A stretch of 64,000 nucleotides of DNA from positions 2,232,001 through 2,296,000 of the forward strand of contig NZ_JAFEUW010000001.1 of assembly GCF_025028335.1 (NCBI RefSeq), written 5' to 3'. A program made the position numbers and the translations under genes. This DNA is from Brachybacterium sillae (GTDB lineage: Bacteria; Actinomycetota; Actinomycetes; Actinomycetales; Dermabacteraceae). Of the stretch, positions 54,714-64,000 are shown piece after piece. The number at the start of each line of letters is the position of its first letter. Position 1 is the first letter of the stretch. The notes beneath the pieces were generated by a model that was not told the DNA's origin, ran no database searches, and saw only the letters and a program-made list of their open reading frames with translations.

Positions 54714-56393
54714 TCAGGCGCGGTGCTCGCGGTAGTAGCGGATGAGACCTGCGGTGGAGGAGTCCTCGGCCGCGATCGCCTGCTCGTCACCGGCCACGGC
54801 CGGGGCCAGTTCGTTGGCGAGCTTCTTGCCCAGTTCCACGCCCCACTGGTCGAAGGAGTCGATGCCCCACACGGCTCCCTGGACGAAGGTGATGTGCTCG
54901 TACAGGGCGATCAGCTGGCCGAGCACCGCCGGCGTGAGCGCCGGCGCCATGATCGAGGTGGTCGGGCGGTCACCGGAGAAGGTCCGCGCCGCGACCAGTG
55001 CCCCCGTGGTGCCCTCGGCCTCGACCTCCTCGGCGGTCTTCCCGAAGGCCAGAGCCTTGGTCTGCGCGAAGAAGTTCGCCAGGAACAGCTCGTGCACGTC
55101 CACCTTGCCGTCACGCAGTGGATGCGTGGGGGTGGCGAAGGCGATGAAGTCGGCGGGGATCACCCGGGTGCCCTGGTGGATCAGCTGGTAGAAGGCGTGC
55201 TGGCCGTTGGTGCCGGGTTCGCCCCAGAACACCTCGCCGGTGTCGGTGGTGACGGGGGTGCCGTCCCACCGCACCGACTTGCCGTTGGACTCCATCGTCA
55301 GCTGCTGCAGGTACGCCGGGAAGCGGTGCAGGTACTGCGAGTAGGGGAGCACGGCGTGGGTCTCGGCCCCCAGGAAGTTCACGTTCCACACGTTGAGCAG
55401 GCCCATCAGCAGCGGCACGTTCTGGTCGGGCTCCGCAGTGCGGAAGTGCTCGTCCATGGCGTGGAACCCGGACAGCAGCTCCCGGAACACCTCCGGCCCC
55501 AGCACCACTGCCAGCACGGTTCCGATGGCGGAGCCCACGCTGTAGCGGCCACCGACCCAGTTCCAGAAGCCGAAGGCGTTGGCGGGGTCGATGCCGAACT
55601 CCTCCACCTTGTCCAGGGCTGTGGAGACGGCCACGAAATGCTTGGCCACGGCCTCCCGCTCATCGACCTCCACACCGCGGGCGCGGAGCCCGTCCAGCAG
55701 CCAGGTGCGCACCAGGCGGGCGTTGGTGATGGTCTCCAGGGTGGTGAAGGTCTTCGACGCCACGATCACCAGGGTGGTCTCGGGATCGAGATCGGCCGTG
55801 GTGGTGTAGGCGTCGGTCGGGTCGATGTTGGAGATGAAGCGGGCCTCGAGGCCGTCGGCCCGCAGCGGCTTCAGCGCCTCGTAGATCATCACCGGGCCCA
55901 GGTCGCTGCCGCCGATGCCGATGTTCACGACCGTCTCGATGCGCTTGCCGGTGGCACCGGTCCACTCGCCCGAACGCACGTTCTGTGCGAAGGCGGTGAT
56001 GCGCTCCAGCACTTCCTGCACGTCGGCGTCCACGTCCTGGCCGTCGACCTGCAGGCTCGGGGCTGAACCCTGCGGGCGGCGCAGGGCGGTGTGGAGCACG
56101 GCCCGGTCCTCGGTGGTGTTGATGTGCTCGCCCGCGAACATGGCGTCACGGCGCTCCAGCACCCGCGTCTCCTGCGCCAGCTGCAGCAGCAGCTCCAGGG
56201 TGTGCGGCTGGATCAGGTTCTTGGAGAGGTCCACCAGGAGATCCGCTGCCTGGCGGCTGAGGGTCCGGCCGCGGTCCGGGTCCTGCGCGAACCACTCGCG
56301 CAGGGAACCGTCGGCGAGCTCCTCCTCATGGGCGTCGAGGGCGGCCCAGGCCGCAGTGGTCGTCGGGTCCACGGGGGTGTCGTGAGCAGTCAT
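54714..56393 (-). CDS. pgi: Glucose-6-phosphate isomerase
   Basis: Enzyme of 559 residues interconverting glucose-6- and fructose-6-phosphate. Both signatures are seen: [20 protein letters not shown], and the later [16 protein letters not shown]. The catalytic Glu/His region [15 protein letters not shown] and a C-terminal active-site lysine ([10 protein letters not shown]) are present. ATG 56393 is preceded by a GGGGG stretch; an upstream in-frame extension of about 49 residues is not conserved. Divergent from the oligopeptide-transport genes. Confidence 0.96.
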   Translation of the reverse strand: MTAHDTPVDPTTTAAWAALDAHEEELADGSLREWFAQDPDRGRTLSRQAADLLVDLSKNLIQPHTLELLLQLAQETRVLERRDAMFAGEHINTTEDRAVLHTALRRPQGSAPSLQVDGQDVDADVQEVLERITAFAQNVRSGEWTGATGKRIETVVNIGIGGSDLGPVMIYEALKPLRADGLEARFISNIDPTDAYTTTADLDPETTLVIVASKTFTTLETITNARLVRTWLLDGLRARGVEVDEREAVAKHFVAVSTALDKVEEFGIDPANAFGFWNWVGGRYSVGSAIGTVLAVVLGPEVFRELLSGFHAMDEHFRTAEPDQNVPLLMGLLNVWNVNFLGAETHAVLPYSQYLHRFPAYLQQLTMESNGKSVRWDGTPVTTDTGEVFWGEPGTNGQHAFYQLIHQGTRVIPADFIAFATPTHPLRDGKVDVHELFLANFFAQTKALAFGKTAEEVEAEGTTGALVAARTFSGDRPTTSIMAPALTPAVLGQLIALYEHITFVQGAVWGIDSFDQWGVELGKKLANELAPAVAGDEQAIAAEDSSTAGLIRYYREHRA

Positions 56394-56569
56394 GCCCCCA
56401 TTGTCCTCCGCCGCGGCGGCGCGATGAAGCCCGGGAGGGACCAGAGCGCAATAGAACTGTGACCGTATTCCGGGCACAGCTTGACGTGGCCTGGGGCACA
56501 CTATGGGGACGTCCGTCCCGCAACGACGTGGGGCGGGCACCCTTGACCCCTGACATACAGGAGACCTCC

Positions 56570-58228
56570 ATGGCGATCTCGCGACGCTCCATGATCCTGG
56601 CCACCGCCGCCTCCGGCGCGGTGGCGACCCTCGCCGCCTGCGGCGGGAACAGCAACGGTGGTGGCTCCGGCAGCGACGGCGGCTCCGCCGGCGGCCAGGG
56701 CGGCGGCGACCCGGTCCTCGCGAACACCACGGAGCCCGAGAACCCGCTCGTCCCCACCAACACCACCGAGGTCGGCGGCGGCCGCGTCATCCAGTCGATC
56801 TTCTCCGGCCTGGTGTACTACACCGCCGAGGGCAAGGCCGAGAACGAGCTGGCGGAGTCCATCGAGTCCGAGGACAATGTCACCTGGACCATCAAGATCA
56901 AGCCGGGCCAGAAGTGGTCCGACGGCTCCGACCTCAAGGCCTCCGACTTCGTCGCCGCCTGGAACTACGGCGCCAACACCGCCAACGCCCAGAAGGCCCA
57001 GTCCTTCTTCGAGCCGATCGAGGGCTTCGCCGAGGTGAGCGCGGAGAACGCCACCGCCGAGACCACCCTCTCCGGCCTCAAGGCCGTCGACGACACCACC
57101 CTCGAGGTGAAGCTCGTCTCCGCGCAGTCCGACTTCCCGAACCGCCTGGGCTACGCCGCGTACATGCCGATGCCGCCCGCCGCCTTCGAGGACATGAACG
57201 CCTTCGGGGAGAAGCCGGTCTCCAACGGCCCCTACATGCTGGACGCCTGGGAGCACGACACCGAGATCCGTCTGGTGCCGAACCCCGAGTACGACGGCCC
57301 GCGCAAGGCCAAGAACGGCGGCCTCACCTTCGTCGTCTACGCCGACGAGGAGACCCTGTACAACGACCTCACCTCCGGCAACGTGGACGTCGTCGACCAG
57401 ATCCCGACCTCCGCGCTGCCCACCTACGAGGATGAGCTCGGGGAGCGGGCGGTCAACGCCCCCGGCGCGGTGTTCCAGTCGATCACCATCCCGCAGAACG
57501 ATCCGAACTTCTCCGGCGAGGCCGGCAAGCTGCGTCGCCAGGCGATCTCCTACTCGATCGACCGCAAGACGATCTGCGACAAGCTGTTCTTCGGCACCCG
57601 CACCCCGGCGACCGACTTCGTGGCCCCGGTGATCGACGGCGGCGGCGCCACCGACATCCCCGGTGCCGAGGTGCTCACCTTCGACGCCGCGAAGGCGAAG
57701 GAGCTGTGGCAGCAGGCCGAGGGCATGCAGCCGTTCAACGGTGAGTTCACCCTCTCCTACAACGCTGACGGTCCCCACAAGGACTGGGTCGAGGCGGTCT
57801 GCAACTCCATCAAGGACACCCTGGGCATCACCGCCACGCCGCAGCCGCACCCGGCCTTCGGCGAGTTCCGCCGGCAGATCACCGACCGCAAGCTCAAGGG
57901 GGCCTTCCGCTCCGGCTGGCAGGCGGACTACCCGTCGGTGTTCAACTTCCTCGGCCCGCTCTACTCGTCCGCAGCGGCCGACGGCAAGGGCAGCAACGAC
58001 GGCGACTACAAGAACCCCGAGTTCGACAAGCTGCTGCAGGAGGGCCTGTCGGCCCCCGACTCCGCGGCCGCGCTGGAGAAGTTCAAGGCCGCCCAGGCGA
58101 TCCTCATGACCGACCTCCCGGCGATCCCGCTGTGGTACCAGAACACCTTCGGCGGGTACTCCGAGAACGTCTCCGACGTGCAGTACGGCTGGGACACCGT
58201 TCCGCTGTACTACAACATCACCAAGTGA
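56570..58228 (+). CDS. Peptide ABC transporter substrate-binding lipoprotein (OppA-like)
   Basis: Secreted lipoprotein of 552 residues, SBP family 5. An RR-containing signal peptide ends in the lipobox TLAAC (Cys 24), followed by a Gly/Ser linker (about 25-46) and the peptide-binding domain with [19 protein letters not shown] and [15 protein letters not shown] segments typical of OppA/XP_55677-like proteins. TTGACG (56481-56486) with CACTATGG nearby may be the promoter. First gene of a four-gene transporter group. Confidence 0.9.
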   Translation: MAISRRSMILATAASGAVATLAACGGNSNGGGSGSDGGSAGGQGGGDPVLANTTEPENPLVPTNTTEVGGGRVIQSIFSGLVYYTAEGKAENELAESIESEDNVTWTIKIKPGQKWSDGSDLKASDFVAAWNYGANTANAQKAQSFFEPIEGFAEVSAENATAETTLSGLKAVDDTTLEVKLVSAQSDFPNRLGYAAYMPMPPAAFEDMNAFGEKPVSNGPYMLDAWEHDTEIRLVPNPEYDGPRKAKNGGLTFVVYADEETLYNDLTSGNVDVVDQIPTSALPTYEDELGERAVNAPGAVFQSITIPQNDPNFSGEAGKLRRQAISYSIDRKTICDKLFFGTRTPATDFVAPVIDGGGATDIPGAEVLTFDAAKAKELWQQAEGMQPFNGEFTLSYNADGPHKDWVEAVCNSIKDTLGITATPQPHPAFGEFRRQITDRKLKGAFRSGWQADYPSVFNFLGPLYSSAAADGKGSNDGDYKNPEFDKLLQEGLSAPDSAAALEKFKAAQAILMTDLPAIPLWYQNTFGGYSENVSDVQYGWDTVPLYYNITK

Positions 58229-58242
58229 CCTCCTGAGGTCAT

Positions 58243-58278
58243 CACGGCGGGGGCCGGCACATGCCGGTCCCCGCCGTG
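58243..58278 (+). terminator. Hairpin between the binding-protein and permease genes
   Basis: CACGGCGGGGGCCGGC pairs with GCCGGTCCCCGCCGTG (16 bp, one G-T pair) around a 4-nt loop. In this position it probably lowers read-through or protects the upstream mRNA, so the binding protein is made in excess. Confidence 0.75.
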
Positions 58279-58314
58279 CCGTGCCCCCATCCCTTCCACC
58301 CCGAGGCGGTTCCT

Positions 58315-59244
58315 GTGATCTGGTACATCGGGCGGCGACTGCTGCAGATGATCCCCGTCTTCCTGGGTGCGACGCTCATCGTCTACCTCATGGCGTTCAC
58401 CTCGCTGGGTGATCCCATCGCGGCGATCGCCGGTGACAAGCCGATCTCCGAGGCCGTCCAGGCGAAGCTCCGCGCCCAGTACAACTTCGACAAACCCGTC
58501 CTGGTGCAGTGGCTGCTGTACCTCGGCAATGTGATCCGTGGCGACTTCGGCGTCGGCTTCAACGGCCGTCCCATCTGGGATCAGATCGCCGCTGCCCTGC
58601 CGGTGACCTTCCGCCTGGCCGTGATCGCCGTGATCATCGAGACGATCTTCGGCGTGACCGCGGGTGTGATCAGCGGTCTGCGCAAGGGCACCCTCATCGA
58701 TTCGACCCTGCTGATGGTCTCGCTGATCCTCATCGCGGCGCCGACCTTCGTGATCGGCTTCCTGGTGCAGTTCGTCTTCGGGGTGAAGCTCGGTCTGGTG
58801 CCGATCAACGTCGGGCGCGACCCGTCGTGGGGCAACCTCATCGCCCCCGGATTCGTGCTTGGTGCGGTGTCCTTCGCCTACGTGCTGCGACTCACCCGCA
58901 CCGCCGTCGCGGACGTCGCCACCGCCGACCACGTCCGCACCGCCACCGCCAAGGGCCTCTCCCGCGGCGGTGTCGTCAGCAAGCACGTGCTGCGCAACTC
59001 CCTGATCCCGGTCGTCACCTTCATCGGCGCCGACCTCGGCGCACTGATGGGCGGCGCCATCGTCACCGAGGGCATCTTCAACATCAACGGCATCGGATCG
59101 CTGCTGTTCCGCGCGATCAACGACGGTGAGAGCCCGATGATCGTGTCGCTGGTGACGCTGCTGGTGATCATCTTCCTGCTCGCCAACCTGGTCGTGGACC
59201 TGCTCTACGCCGTGCTCGACCCGAGGATCCGCTATGCGAAGTGA
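58315..59244 (+). CDS. Peptide ABC transporter permease (OppB-like)
   Basis: Membrane subunit of 309 residues with about six segments. The conserved EAA-type loop is GLSRGGVVSKHVLRNSLIPVVTF preceded by DHVRTATAKG. Start VIWYIGRRLLQMIPV is the usual OppB/DppB beginning. GTG 58315 is chosen because it follows the hairpin, has GAGG about 8 nt upstream and begins this conserved segment; the ATG 18 codons earlier lies in the hairpin. Overlaps oppC by 11 bp. Confidence 0.9.
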   Translation: MIWYIGRRLLQMIPVFLGATLIVYLMAFTSLGDPIAAIAGDKPISEAVQAKLRAQYNFDKPVLVQWLLYLGNVIRGDFGVGFNGRPIWDQIAAALPVTFRLAVIAVIIETIFGVTAGVISGLRKGTLIDSTLLMVSLILIAAPTFVIGFLVQFVFGVKLGLVPINVGRDPSWGNLIAPGFVLGAVSFAYVLRLTRTAVADVATADHVRTATAKGLSRGGVVSKHVLRNSLIPVVTFIGADLGALMGGAIVTEGIFNINGIGSLLFRAINDGESPMIVSLVTLLVIIFLLANLVVDLLYAVLDPRIRYAK

Positions 59245-60199
59245 CGACCGAAACCTGCGCACCGCCGTGCGCCCCGCGACCGAGCACTTCGTCGCGCCTC
59301 TGGACGAGACCCCCCTGCGGGAGGTCGACGCCGTCGACGAGACCGCCGCGCCCCGTTCCTTCTGGGCCGAGGCCTGGCGCAACCTGCGCCGCAACCCCGT
59401 GTTCATCATCTCGGCGCTGCTGATCCTGTTGGTGCTTCTGGTGGCGGCGTTCCCCTCACTGTTCACCGGGCAGGATCCGACCGCTGGGGACCTCGCCAAC
59501 TCCCGCGAGGCCCCCAGCCGTGAGCACATCTTCGGCACCAGCGTGCAGGGATACGACGTGTACTCCCGCGTGGTGTACGGCGCCCGCACCTCCGTGACGG
59601 TGGGCTTCCTGGCGATGCTGCTGTCCACCGTGATCGGTGTGGTGATCGGGGCGATCTCCGGCTACGTCGGCGGGATCCTCGACGCGGTCCTCTCCCGCAT
59701 CACCGACATCTTCTTCGCGCTGCCGATGATCCTGGGGGCCATCGTCATCGGCAACCGCTTCGACAACGTCACCGTGCCGGTGGTCGTGGTGGTGCTGGCC
59801 CTGTTCGGTTGGACGAACGTCGCCCGCATCATGCGCGGCGCCGTGATCTCCGTGAAGAACCAGGATTTCGTCAACGCCTCCACCGCCCTGGGTGCGAGCA
59901 GCTCCACCAACCTGCTCAAGCACGTGATCCCCAACGCCATCGCCCCCGTGATCGTCACCGCCACGGTGAACCTCGGTGTGTTCATCGTGGCCGAGGCGAC
60001 GCTGTCGTTCCTCGGTGTGGGCCTGCCGTCGTCCTCGATCTCCTGGGGCGGGGACATCTCCGCCGCGCGACCGGCGCTGCGCACCCAGCCGATGATGCTG
60101 TTCTACCCGTCTGCGGCGCTGGCGCTGACCGTGCTGAGCTTCATCATGCTCGGCGACGCGGTGCGTGACGCCCTGGACCCGAAGGCGAGGAAGCGATGA
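59234..60199 (+). CDS. Peptide ABC transporter permease (OppC-like)
   Basis: Membrane subunit of 321 residues with a polar N-terminus (about 45 residues), the OppC_N-type WRNLRRNPVFIISALLIL segment, and about six membrane segments. The EAA loop reads VNASTALGASSSTNLLKHVIPNAIAPV. The ATG lies within the end of oppB, so translation is coupled. Forms the channel with the OppB-like subunit. Confidence 0.9.
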   Translation: MRSDDRNLRTAVRPATEHFVAPLDETPLREVDAVDETAAPRSFWAEAWRNLRRNPVFIISALLILLVLLVAAFPSLFTGQDPTAGDLANSREAPSREHIFGTSVQGYDVYSRVVYGARTSVTVGFLAMLLSTVIGVVIGAISGYVGGILDAVLSRITDIFFALPMILGAIVIGNRFDNVTVPVVVVVLALFGWTNVARIMRGAVISVKNQDFVNASTALGASSSTNLLKHVIPNAIAPVIVTATVNLGVFIVAEATLSFLGVGLPSSSISWGGDISAARPALRTQPMMLFYPSAALALTVLSFIMLGDAVRDALDPKARKR

Positions 60200-61998
60200 G
60201 CGAGACCCCCACCACCGCGCGGCCCCTGCTGGAGATCCGCGACCTCGAGATCACCTTCACCACCGGCTCGGGCCCGGTGAAGGGCGTGCGCAAGGCCGAC
60301 CTCGAGGTGTACCCGGGTGAGACCGTCGCGATCGTCGGCGAGTCCGGGTCCGGCAAGTCCACCACCGCCATGAGCATCGCCCACCTGCTGCCGCGCAACG
60401 GCCGCATCACCGGTGGGCAGGTGATCTTCGACGGCCGCGACATCACCCACGCCTCGGAGCGTGAGATCCGTGCCCTGCGCGGTGACCAGGTGGGTCTGGT
60501 GCCGCAGGACCCGATGAGCAACCTCAACCCGCTGTGGAAGGTGGGGGCGCAGATCCGCGAGGCCCTCGCCGCCAACGGCGTGGCCAAGGGCGCCGCCGCC
60601 AGGAGGCGGTCCGTGGAACTGCTGGAGGAGGCCGGTCTGCCCGACGCGGAGCGCCGCGCCGGCCAGTACCCGCACGAGTACTCCGGTGGCATGAAGCAGC
60701 GCGCGCTGATCGCCATGGGTCTCGCGGCCCGGCCGAAGCTGCTCATCGCCGACGAGCCCACCAGCGCCCTCGACGTCACCGTGCAGCAGCAGATCCTCGA
60801 CCACCTCGACACCCTCACCGGGGAGCTCGGCGTGGCGGTGCTGCTGATCACCCACGACCTGGGGCTGGCCGCGGAGCGGGCCCAGCACCTGGTGGTGATG
60901 TACAAGGGGCAGGTGGTGGAGTCCGGCCCGGCTCTGGAGATCCTGCAGCGGCCGCAGCACCCCTACACCCAGCGGCTCATCTCCGCGGCCCCGTCGCTGG
61001 CCTCCCGGCGTCTGGTCTCGGTGCAGGAGCGTCAGGAGAAGGCCGAGCAGGCGCATGCCGTCGCCGGGTCCGACGACACCGTGATCCAGGTGGAGAACCT
61101 CACCAAGGTGTTCCCGATCCGCGGTAGTGTGCCGTGGAAGTCCACCCCCTTCACGGCGGTCGACGACGTCTCCTTCACCCTTCGCCGCGGCACCACCACG
61201 GCGATCGTGGGGGAGTCCGGCTCCGGCAAATCCACAGTGGCGCAGATGATCCTGCGCCTGCTGGAGCCCACCAGCGGCCGAGTGCTCTTCGAGGGCAAGG
61301 ACGTCACCCACTACCGGGGCCGGGACCTGAAGACGCTGCGCCGCCGGGTGCAGCCGATCTTCCAGAACCCCTACGGCACCCTCGATCCGATGTACTCGAT
61401 CTACCGCACGATCGAGGAGCCGCTGCGGCTGCACGGCATCGGGACCGCCAAGGAGCGGGAGGCGAAGGTCCGGGACCTACTCGACAAGGTCGCGCTGCCG
61501 GCCTCGATGATGCAGCGTTACCCGAACGAGCTCTCCGGCGGTCAGCGTCAGCGCATCGCCATCGCCCGCGCGCTCGCCCTCGACCCGGAGGTGATCGTCG
61601 CCGACGAGGCGGTCTCCGCCCTGGACGTGCTGGTGCAGGCGCAGGTGCTGGAGCTGCTCAACGACCTGCAGGCGCAGCTGGGGCTCTCGTACATCTTCAT
61701 CACCCACGATCTCGCGGTGGTGCGGCAGATCGCCGACCAGACCCTGGTGATGGAGAAGGGCAAGGTGGTGGAGCAGGGTTCGACCGACGAGGTCTTCCAC
61801 CACCCGCAGCAGGACTACACCCGCCGGCTGCTGGCGGCGATCCCGGGCGGGTCGATCCCCCTGGCGGGGTCGGAGACCATCGACGCGGCCCCCGTCGTCG
61901 CCGACGAGGAGACGGAGACCGTGGAGGAGATCGACGGCGCGCACTCGCCGCTCGGTGCCGAGCCGGAGGATCCGTTCGCCGGGGCGAACCGGGTGTGA
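60196..61998 (+). CDS. Fused peptide ABC transporter ATPase (OppD-OppF type)
   Basis: Single 600-residue protein with two ABC modules that in many bacteria are separate OppD and OppF. Module 1 has Walker [10 protein letters not shown] and signature YSGGMKQR; module 2 has Walker [10 protein letters not shown] near 340 and signature LSGGQRQR. Each ends with the oligopeptide-transporter C-terminal extension ([12 protein letters not shown] and [12 protein letters not shown]). The ATG overlaps oppC by 4 bp. The last 50 residues are acidic and disordered. Confidence 0.93.
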   Translation: MSETPTTARPLLEIRDLEITFTTGSGPVKGVRKADLEVYPGETVAIVGESGSGKSTTAMSIAHLLPRNGRITGGQVIFDGRDITHASEREIRALRGDQVGLVPQDPMSNLNPLWKVGAQIREALAANGVAKGAAARRRSVELLEEAGLPDAERRAGQYPHEYSGGMKQRALIAMGLAARPKLLIADEPTSALDVTVQQQILDHLDTLTGELGVAVLLITHDLGLAAERAQHLVVMYKGQVVESGPALEILQRPQHPYTQRLISAAPSLASRRLVSVQERQEKAEQAHAVAGSDDTVIQVENLTKVFPIRGSVPWKSTPFTAVDDVSFTLRRGTTTAIVGESGSGKSTVAQMILRLLEPTSGRVLFEGKDVTHYRGRDLKTLRRRVQPIFQNPYGTLDPMYSIYRTIEEPLRLHGIGTAKEREAKVRDLLDKVALPASMMQRYPNELSGGQRQRIAIARALALDPEVIVADEAVSALDVLVQAQVLELLNDLQAQLGLSYIFITHDLAVVRQIADQTLVMEKGKVVEQGSTDEVFHHPQQDYTRRLLAAIPGGSIPLAGSETIDAAPVVADEETETVEEIDGAHSPLGAEPEDPFAGANRV

Positions 61999-62038
61999 CA
62001 GCCGGGGTGTGAGTCGCCCCGCCCCCACCTGCTGCTGC

Positions 62039-62074
62039 GCGCGCGGCCCCGCTAGAATCGCCGGGGCCGCGCGC
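62039..62074. terminator. Inverted repeat enclosing the typA -10
   Basis: GCGCGCGGCCCCG (62039-62051) and CGGGGCCGCGCGC (62062-62074) are perfect 13-bp arms around a 10-nt loop that contains TAGAAT. It can end the transporter transcript and doubles as the typA promoter region or an operator. Confidence 0.75.
62053..62058 (+). promoter_or_regulatory. -10 of typA
   Basis: TAGAAT, a strong -10 that lies wholly in the loop of the inverted repeat, gives a leader of about 65 nt before typA. A -35 is not obvious. Confidence 0.6.
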
Positions 62075-62130
62075 GCATCCACGTCGGCCGTCTCCGAGCA
62101 GAGAACCGCCGACGAAACGAGCACCCCCGT

Positions 62131-64000
62131 ATGGCTCTGAAGCACCGCACCGACCTGCGCAATGTGGCGATCGTGGCCCATGTGGACCACGGCAAGACGA
62201 CCCTGGTGGACGCCATGCTCTCCCAGGGTGGCGCCCTGGGGGAGGGCGAGAAGGTCGACGAGCGGGCCATGGACTCCGGTGAGCTGGAGCGCGAGAAGGG
62301 CATCACCATCCTCGCGAAGAACACCGCCATCCGGTACCACGGCCCGTCGGCCGCGGAGTTCGGGGAGCCCGACGGCGTCACCATCAACGTCATCGACACC
62401 CCCGGCCACGCCGACTTCGGCGGCGAGGTGGAGCGCGGCCTGTCGATGGTCGACGGCGTGGTGCTGCTGGTCGACGCCTCCGAGGGCCCGCTGCCGCAGA
62501 CCCGGTTCGTGCTGCGCAAGGCTCTCGCCGCGAAGCTGCCGGTGATCCTGGTGGTCAACAAGACGGACCGGCCCGACGCCCGCATCGACGATGTCGTCTC
62601 GGAGACCACCGACCTGCTGCTGGGTCTGGCCTCGGATCTCGCCGAGGAGGTCGAGGACCTCGATCTCGACGCCCTGCTGGAGGTCCCCGTGGTGTACGCC
62701 TCCGGCAAGGCCGGTCGCGCCAGCCTCACGCAGCCCGCCGACGGTTCCCTGCCGGATTCCGAGACCGTGGAGCCGCTGTTCCGCACCATCCTGGAGTCGA
62801 TCCCGGCGCCGTCCTATGACGACGAGATGCCATTGCAGGCGCACGTCACCAACCTCGATGCCTCGCCGTTCCTGGGGCGTCTGGCGCTGCTGCGTGTCGT
62901 CAACGGTGAGCTGCGCAAGGGCCAGCAGGTGGCCTGGTGCACCGTCGACGGTGACGTGAAGACGATGAAGATCACCGAGCTGCTGGAGACCAAGGGCCTG
63001 CAGCGCGAACCCATGACCCGCACCGCCCGGCCCGGGGACATCGTCGCGGTCGCCGGCATCCCCGAGATCATGATCGGTGAGACCCTCGCCGACCTCGAGG
63101 ACCCGCGCCCGCTGCCGCTGATCACCGTGGATGACCCGGCGATCTCCATGACCATCGGCATCAACACCTCGCCGCTCGCCGGCAAGAACGGCAAGGGCCA
63201 CAAGCTCACCGCCCGCCAGGTGAAGGACCGTCTGGACGCCGAGCTGGTGGGCAATGTGTCGCTGCGGGTGCTGCCCACCGACCGCCCCGATGCGTGGGAG
63301 GTGCAGGGCCGGGGTGAGCTGGCGCTGGCGATCCTGGTGGAGCAGATGCGTCGAGAGGGCTTCGAGCTGACCGTCGGCAAGCCGCAGGTGCTGACCCGGG
63401 AGATCGACGGGGTGCGGCAGGAACCGGTGGAGCGTATGACCATCGACGTGCCCGAGGAGTACCTCGGCACCGTCACCCAGTTGATGGCGTCCCGCAAGGG
63501 CCGTATGGAGACCATGAGCAACCACGGCTCCGGCTGGGTGCGCATGGAGTTCCTGGTGCCCTCCCGTGGCCTCATCGGGTTCCGCACCCGCTTCCTCACC
63601 GAGACCCGCGGCAACGGCATCGCCTCCTCGTACTCCGACGGGTATGAGCCGTGGATGGGGCCGATCGAGTTCCGCACCACCGGTTCCCTGGTCGCGGACC
63701 GTGCCGGTGCCGTCACCCCGTACGCCATGATCAACCTGCAGGAGCGCGGCTCCTTCTTCGTGGAGCCGACCAGTGAGGTCTACGAGGGCCAGGTCGTGGG
63801 GGAGAACTCCCGCGCCGAGGACATGGACGTGAACATCACCAAGGAGAAGAAGCTCACCAACATGCGCTCCTCCACGGCGGATGCCTTCGAGAACCTGGTG
63901 CCGCCGCGCAAGCTCACCCTGGAGGAGTCGCTCGAGTTCGCCGGGGAGGACGAATGCGTCGAGGTGACGCCGGAGATCGTGCGCATCCGCAAGGTGATCC
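62131..64000 (+). CDS. typA: GTP-binding protein TypA/BipA (3' end outside window)
   Basis: Ribosome-associated translational GTPase; 623 codons are visible and the gene runs off the window. G1 AHVDHGKTT, switch and G3 DTPGHADF, G4 NKTD and the EF-G-like domains III and V are seen, then the BipA-specific C-terminal domain ([21 protein letters not shown] and [17 protein letters not shown]). BipA aids 50S assembly under cold or stress. No clear Shine-Dalgarno stands before the ATG (GACGAAACGAGCACCCCCGT). Confidence 0.94.
   Translation, partial: MALKHRTDLRNVAIVAHVDHGKTTLVDAMLSQGGALGEGEKVDERAMDSGELEREKGITILAKNTAIRYHGPSAAEFGEPDGVTINVIDTPGHADFGGEVERGLSMVDGVVLLVDASEGPLPQTRFVLRKALAAKLPVILVVNKTDRPDARIDDVVSETTDLLLGLASDLAEEVEDLDLDALLEVPVVYASGKAGRASLTQPADGSLPDSETVEPLFRTILESIPAPSYDDEMPLQAHVTNLDASPFLGRLALLRVVNGELRKGQQVAWCTVDGDVKTMKITELLETKGLQREPMTRTARPGDIVAVAGIPEIMIGETLADLEDPRPLPLITVDDPAISMTIGINTSPLAGKNGKGHKLTARQVKDRLDAELVGNVSLRVLPTDRPDAWEVQGRGELALAILVEQMRREGFELTVGKPQVLTREIDGVRQEPVERMTIDVPEEYLGTVTQLMASRKGRMETMSNHGSGWVRMEFLVPSRGLIGFRTRFLTETRGNGIASSYSDGYEPWMGPIEFRTTGSLVADRAGAVTPYAMINLQERGSFFVEPTSEVYEGQVVGENSRAEDMDVNITKEKKLTNMRSSTADAFENLVPPRKLTLEESLEFAGEDECVEVTPEIVRIRKVI

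Overview
This is a very GC-rich (about 70 percent G+C), gene-dense stretch of an actinobacterial chromosome. The gene orders pgsA-cinA-clgR-DUF3046-recA-recX-miaB, lexA-lysM-nrdR and mraZ to divIVA, the absence of ftsA from the division cluster, and the presence of sepF, wag31/divIVA and a PAC2 protein all point to Actinomycetia. Micrococcales, possibly a Dermabacteraceae/Brachybacterium-like organism, is my best guess from gene content; the genus is inference. Many genes have a TANNNT -10 box 6-8 nt before the start codon, the actinobacterial leaderless pattern. I see no rRNA, tRNA, CRISPR, insertion sequence or prophage.

Layout. 1-5.8 kb: phospholipid synthase, CinA, ClgR, recA-recX and miaB. 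5.9-11.6 kb: ybjN-like gene, miaA, an iron-regulated feoABC cassette, dapF and a methyltransferase. 11.8-18.6 kb: hflX, dinG, anmK, then lexA divergent from a LysM division-suppressor gene, then nrdR. 18.7-26.1 kb: HelR/HelD-like RNA-polymerase motor divergent from a PAC2 gene, a cold-shock gene, a spermidine-synthase-like gene, and a HEPN-dinB-DUF3040 group. 26.5-46.8 kb: complete division and cell-wall cluster mraZ-rsmH-ftsL-ftsI-murE-murF-mraY-murD-ftsW-murG-murC-ftsQ-ftsZ-yfiH-sepF-yggT-divIVA-lspA-rluD, much of it joined by 4-bp stop/start overlaps. 46.8-48.1 kb: a hypothetical gene and an MFS-transporter remnant. 48.1-54.6 kb: dnaE, pfkA and an amino-acid permease. 54.7-62.0 kb: pgi divergent from an opp-type peptide ABC transporter. 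62.1 kb to the end: typA/bipA, cut by the window edge.

Regulation is the most informative layer. recA has two promoters: an upstream one carrying a LexA box and a downstream one with the PafBC (RecA-NDp) pattern. The HEPN-dinB group has the same PafBC-type promoter, and lexA and lysM each have a LexA box, so the window holds a substantial part of a two-branch DNA-damage response. mraZ is preceded by three TGGRG repeats at exact 10-bp spacing (MraZ operator), feoA by a DtxR/IdeR-like iron box, and anmK by a 16-bp inverted repeat over its -10. Several strong GC hairpins mark gene-group boundaries; one encloses the typA -10 in its loop, and another is a 34-bp perfect palindrome at the 5' end of yfiH.

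Most of the window is housekeeping. I found no clear new defence or biosynthetic system. The best leads are an element shared upstream of damage-type promoters, a promoter-terminator pair after nrdR that may make a small RNA, and the degraded regulator/transporter locus before dnaE.
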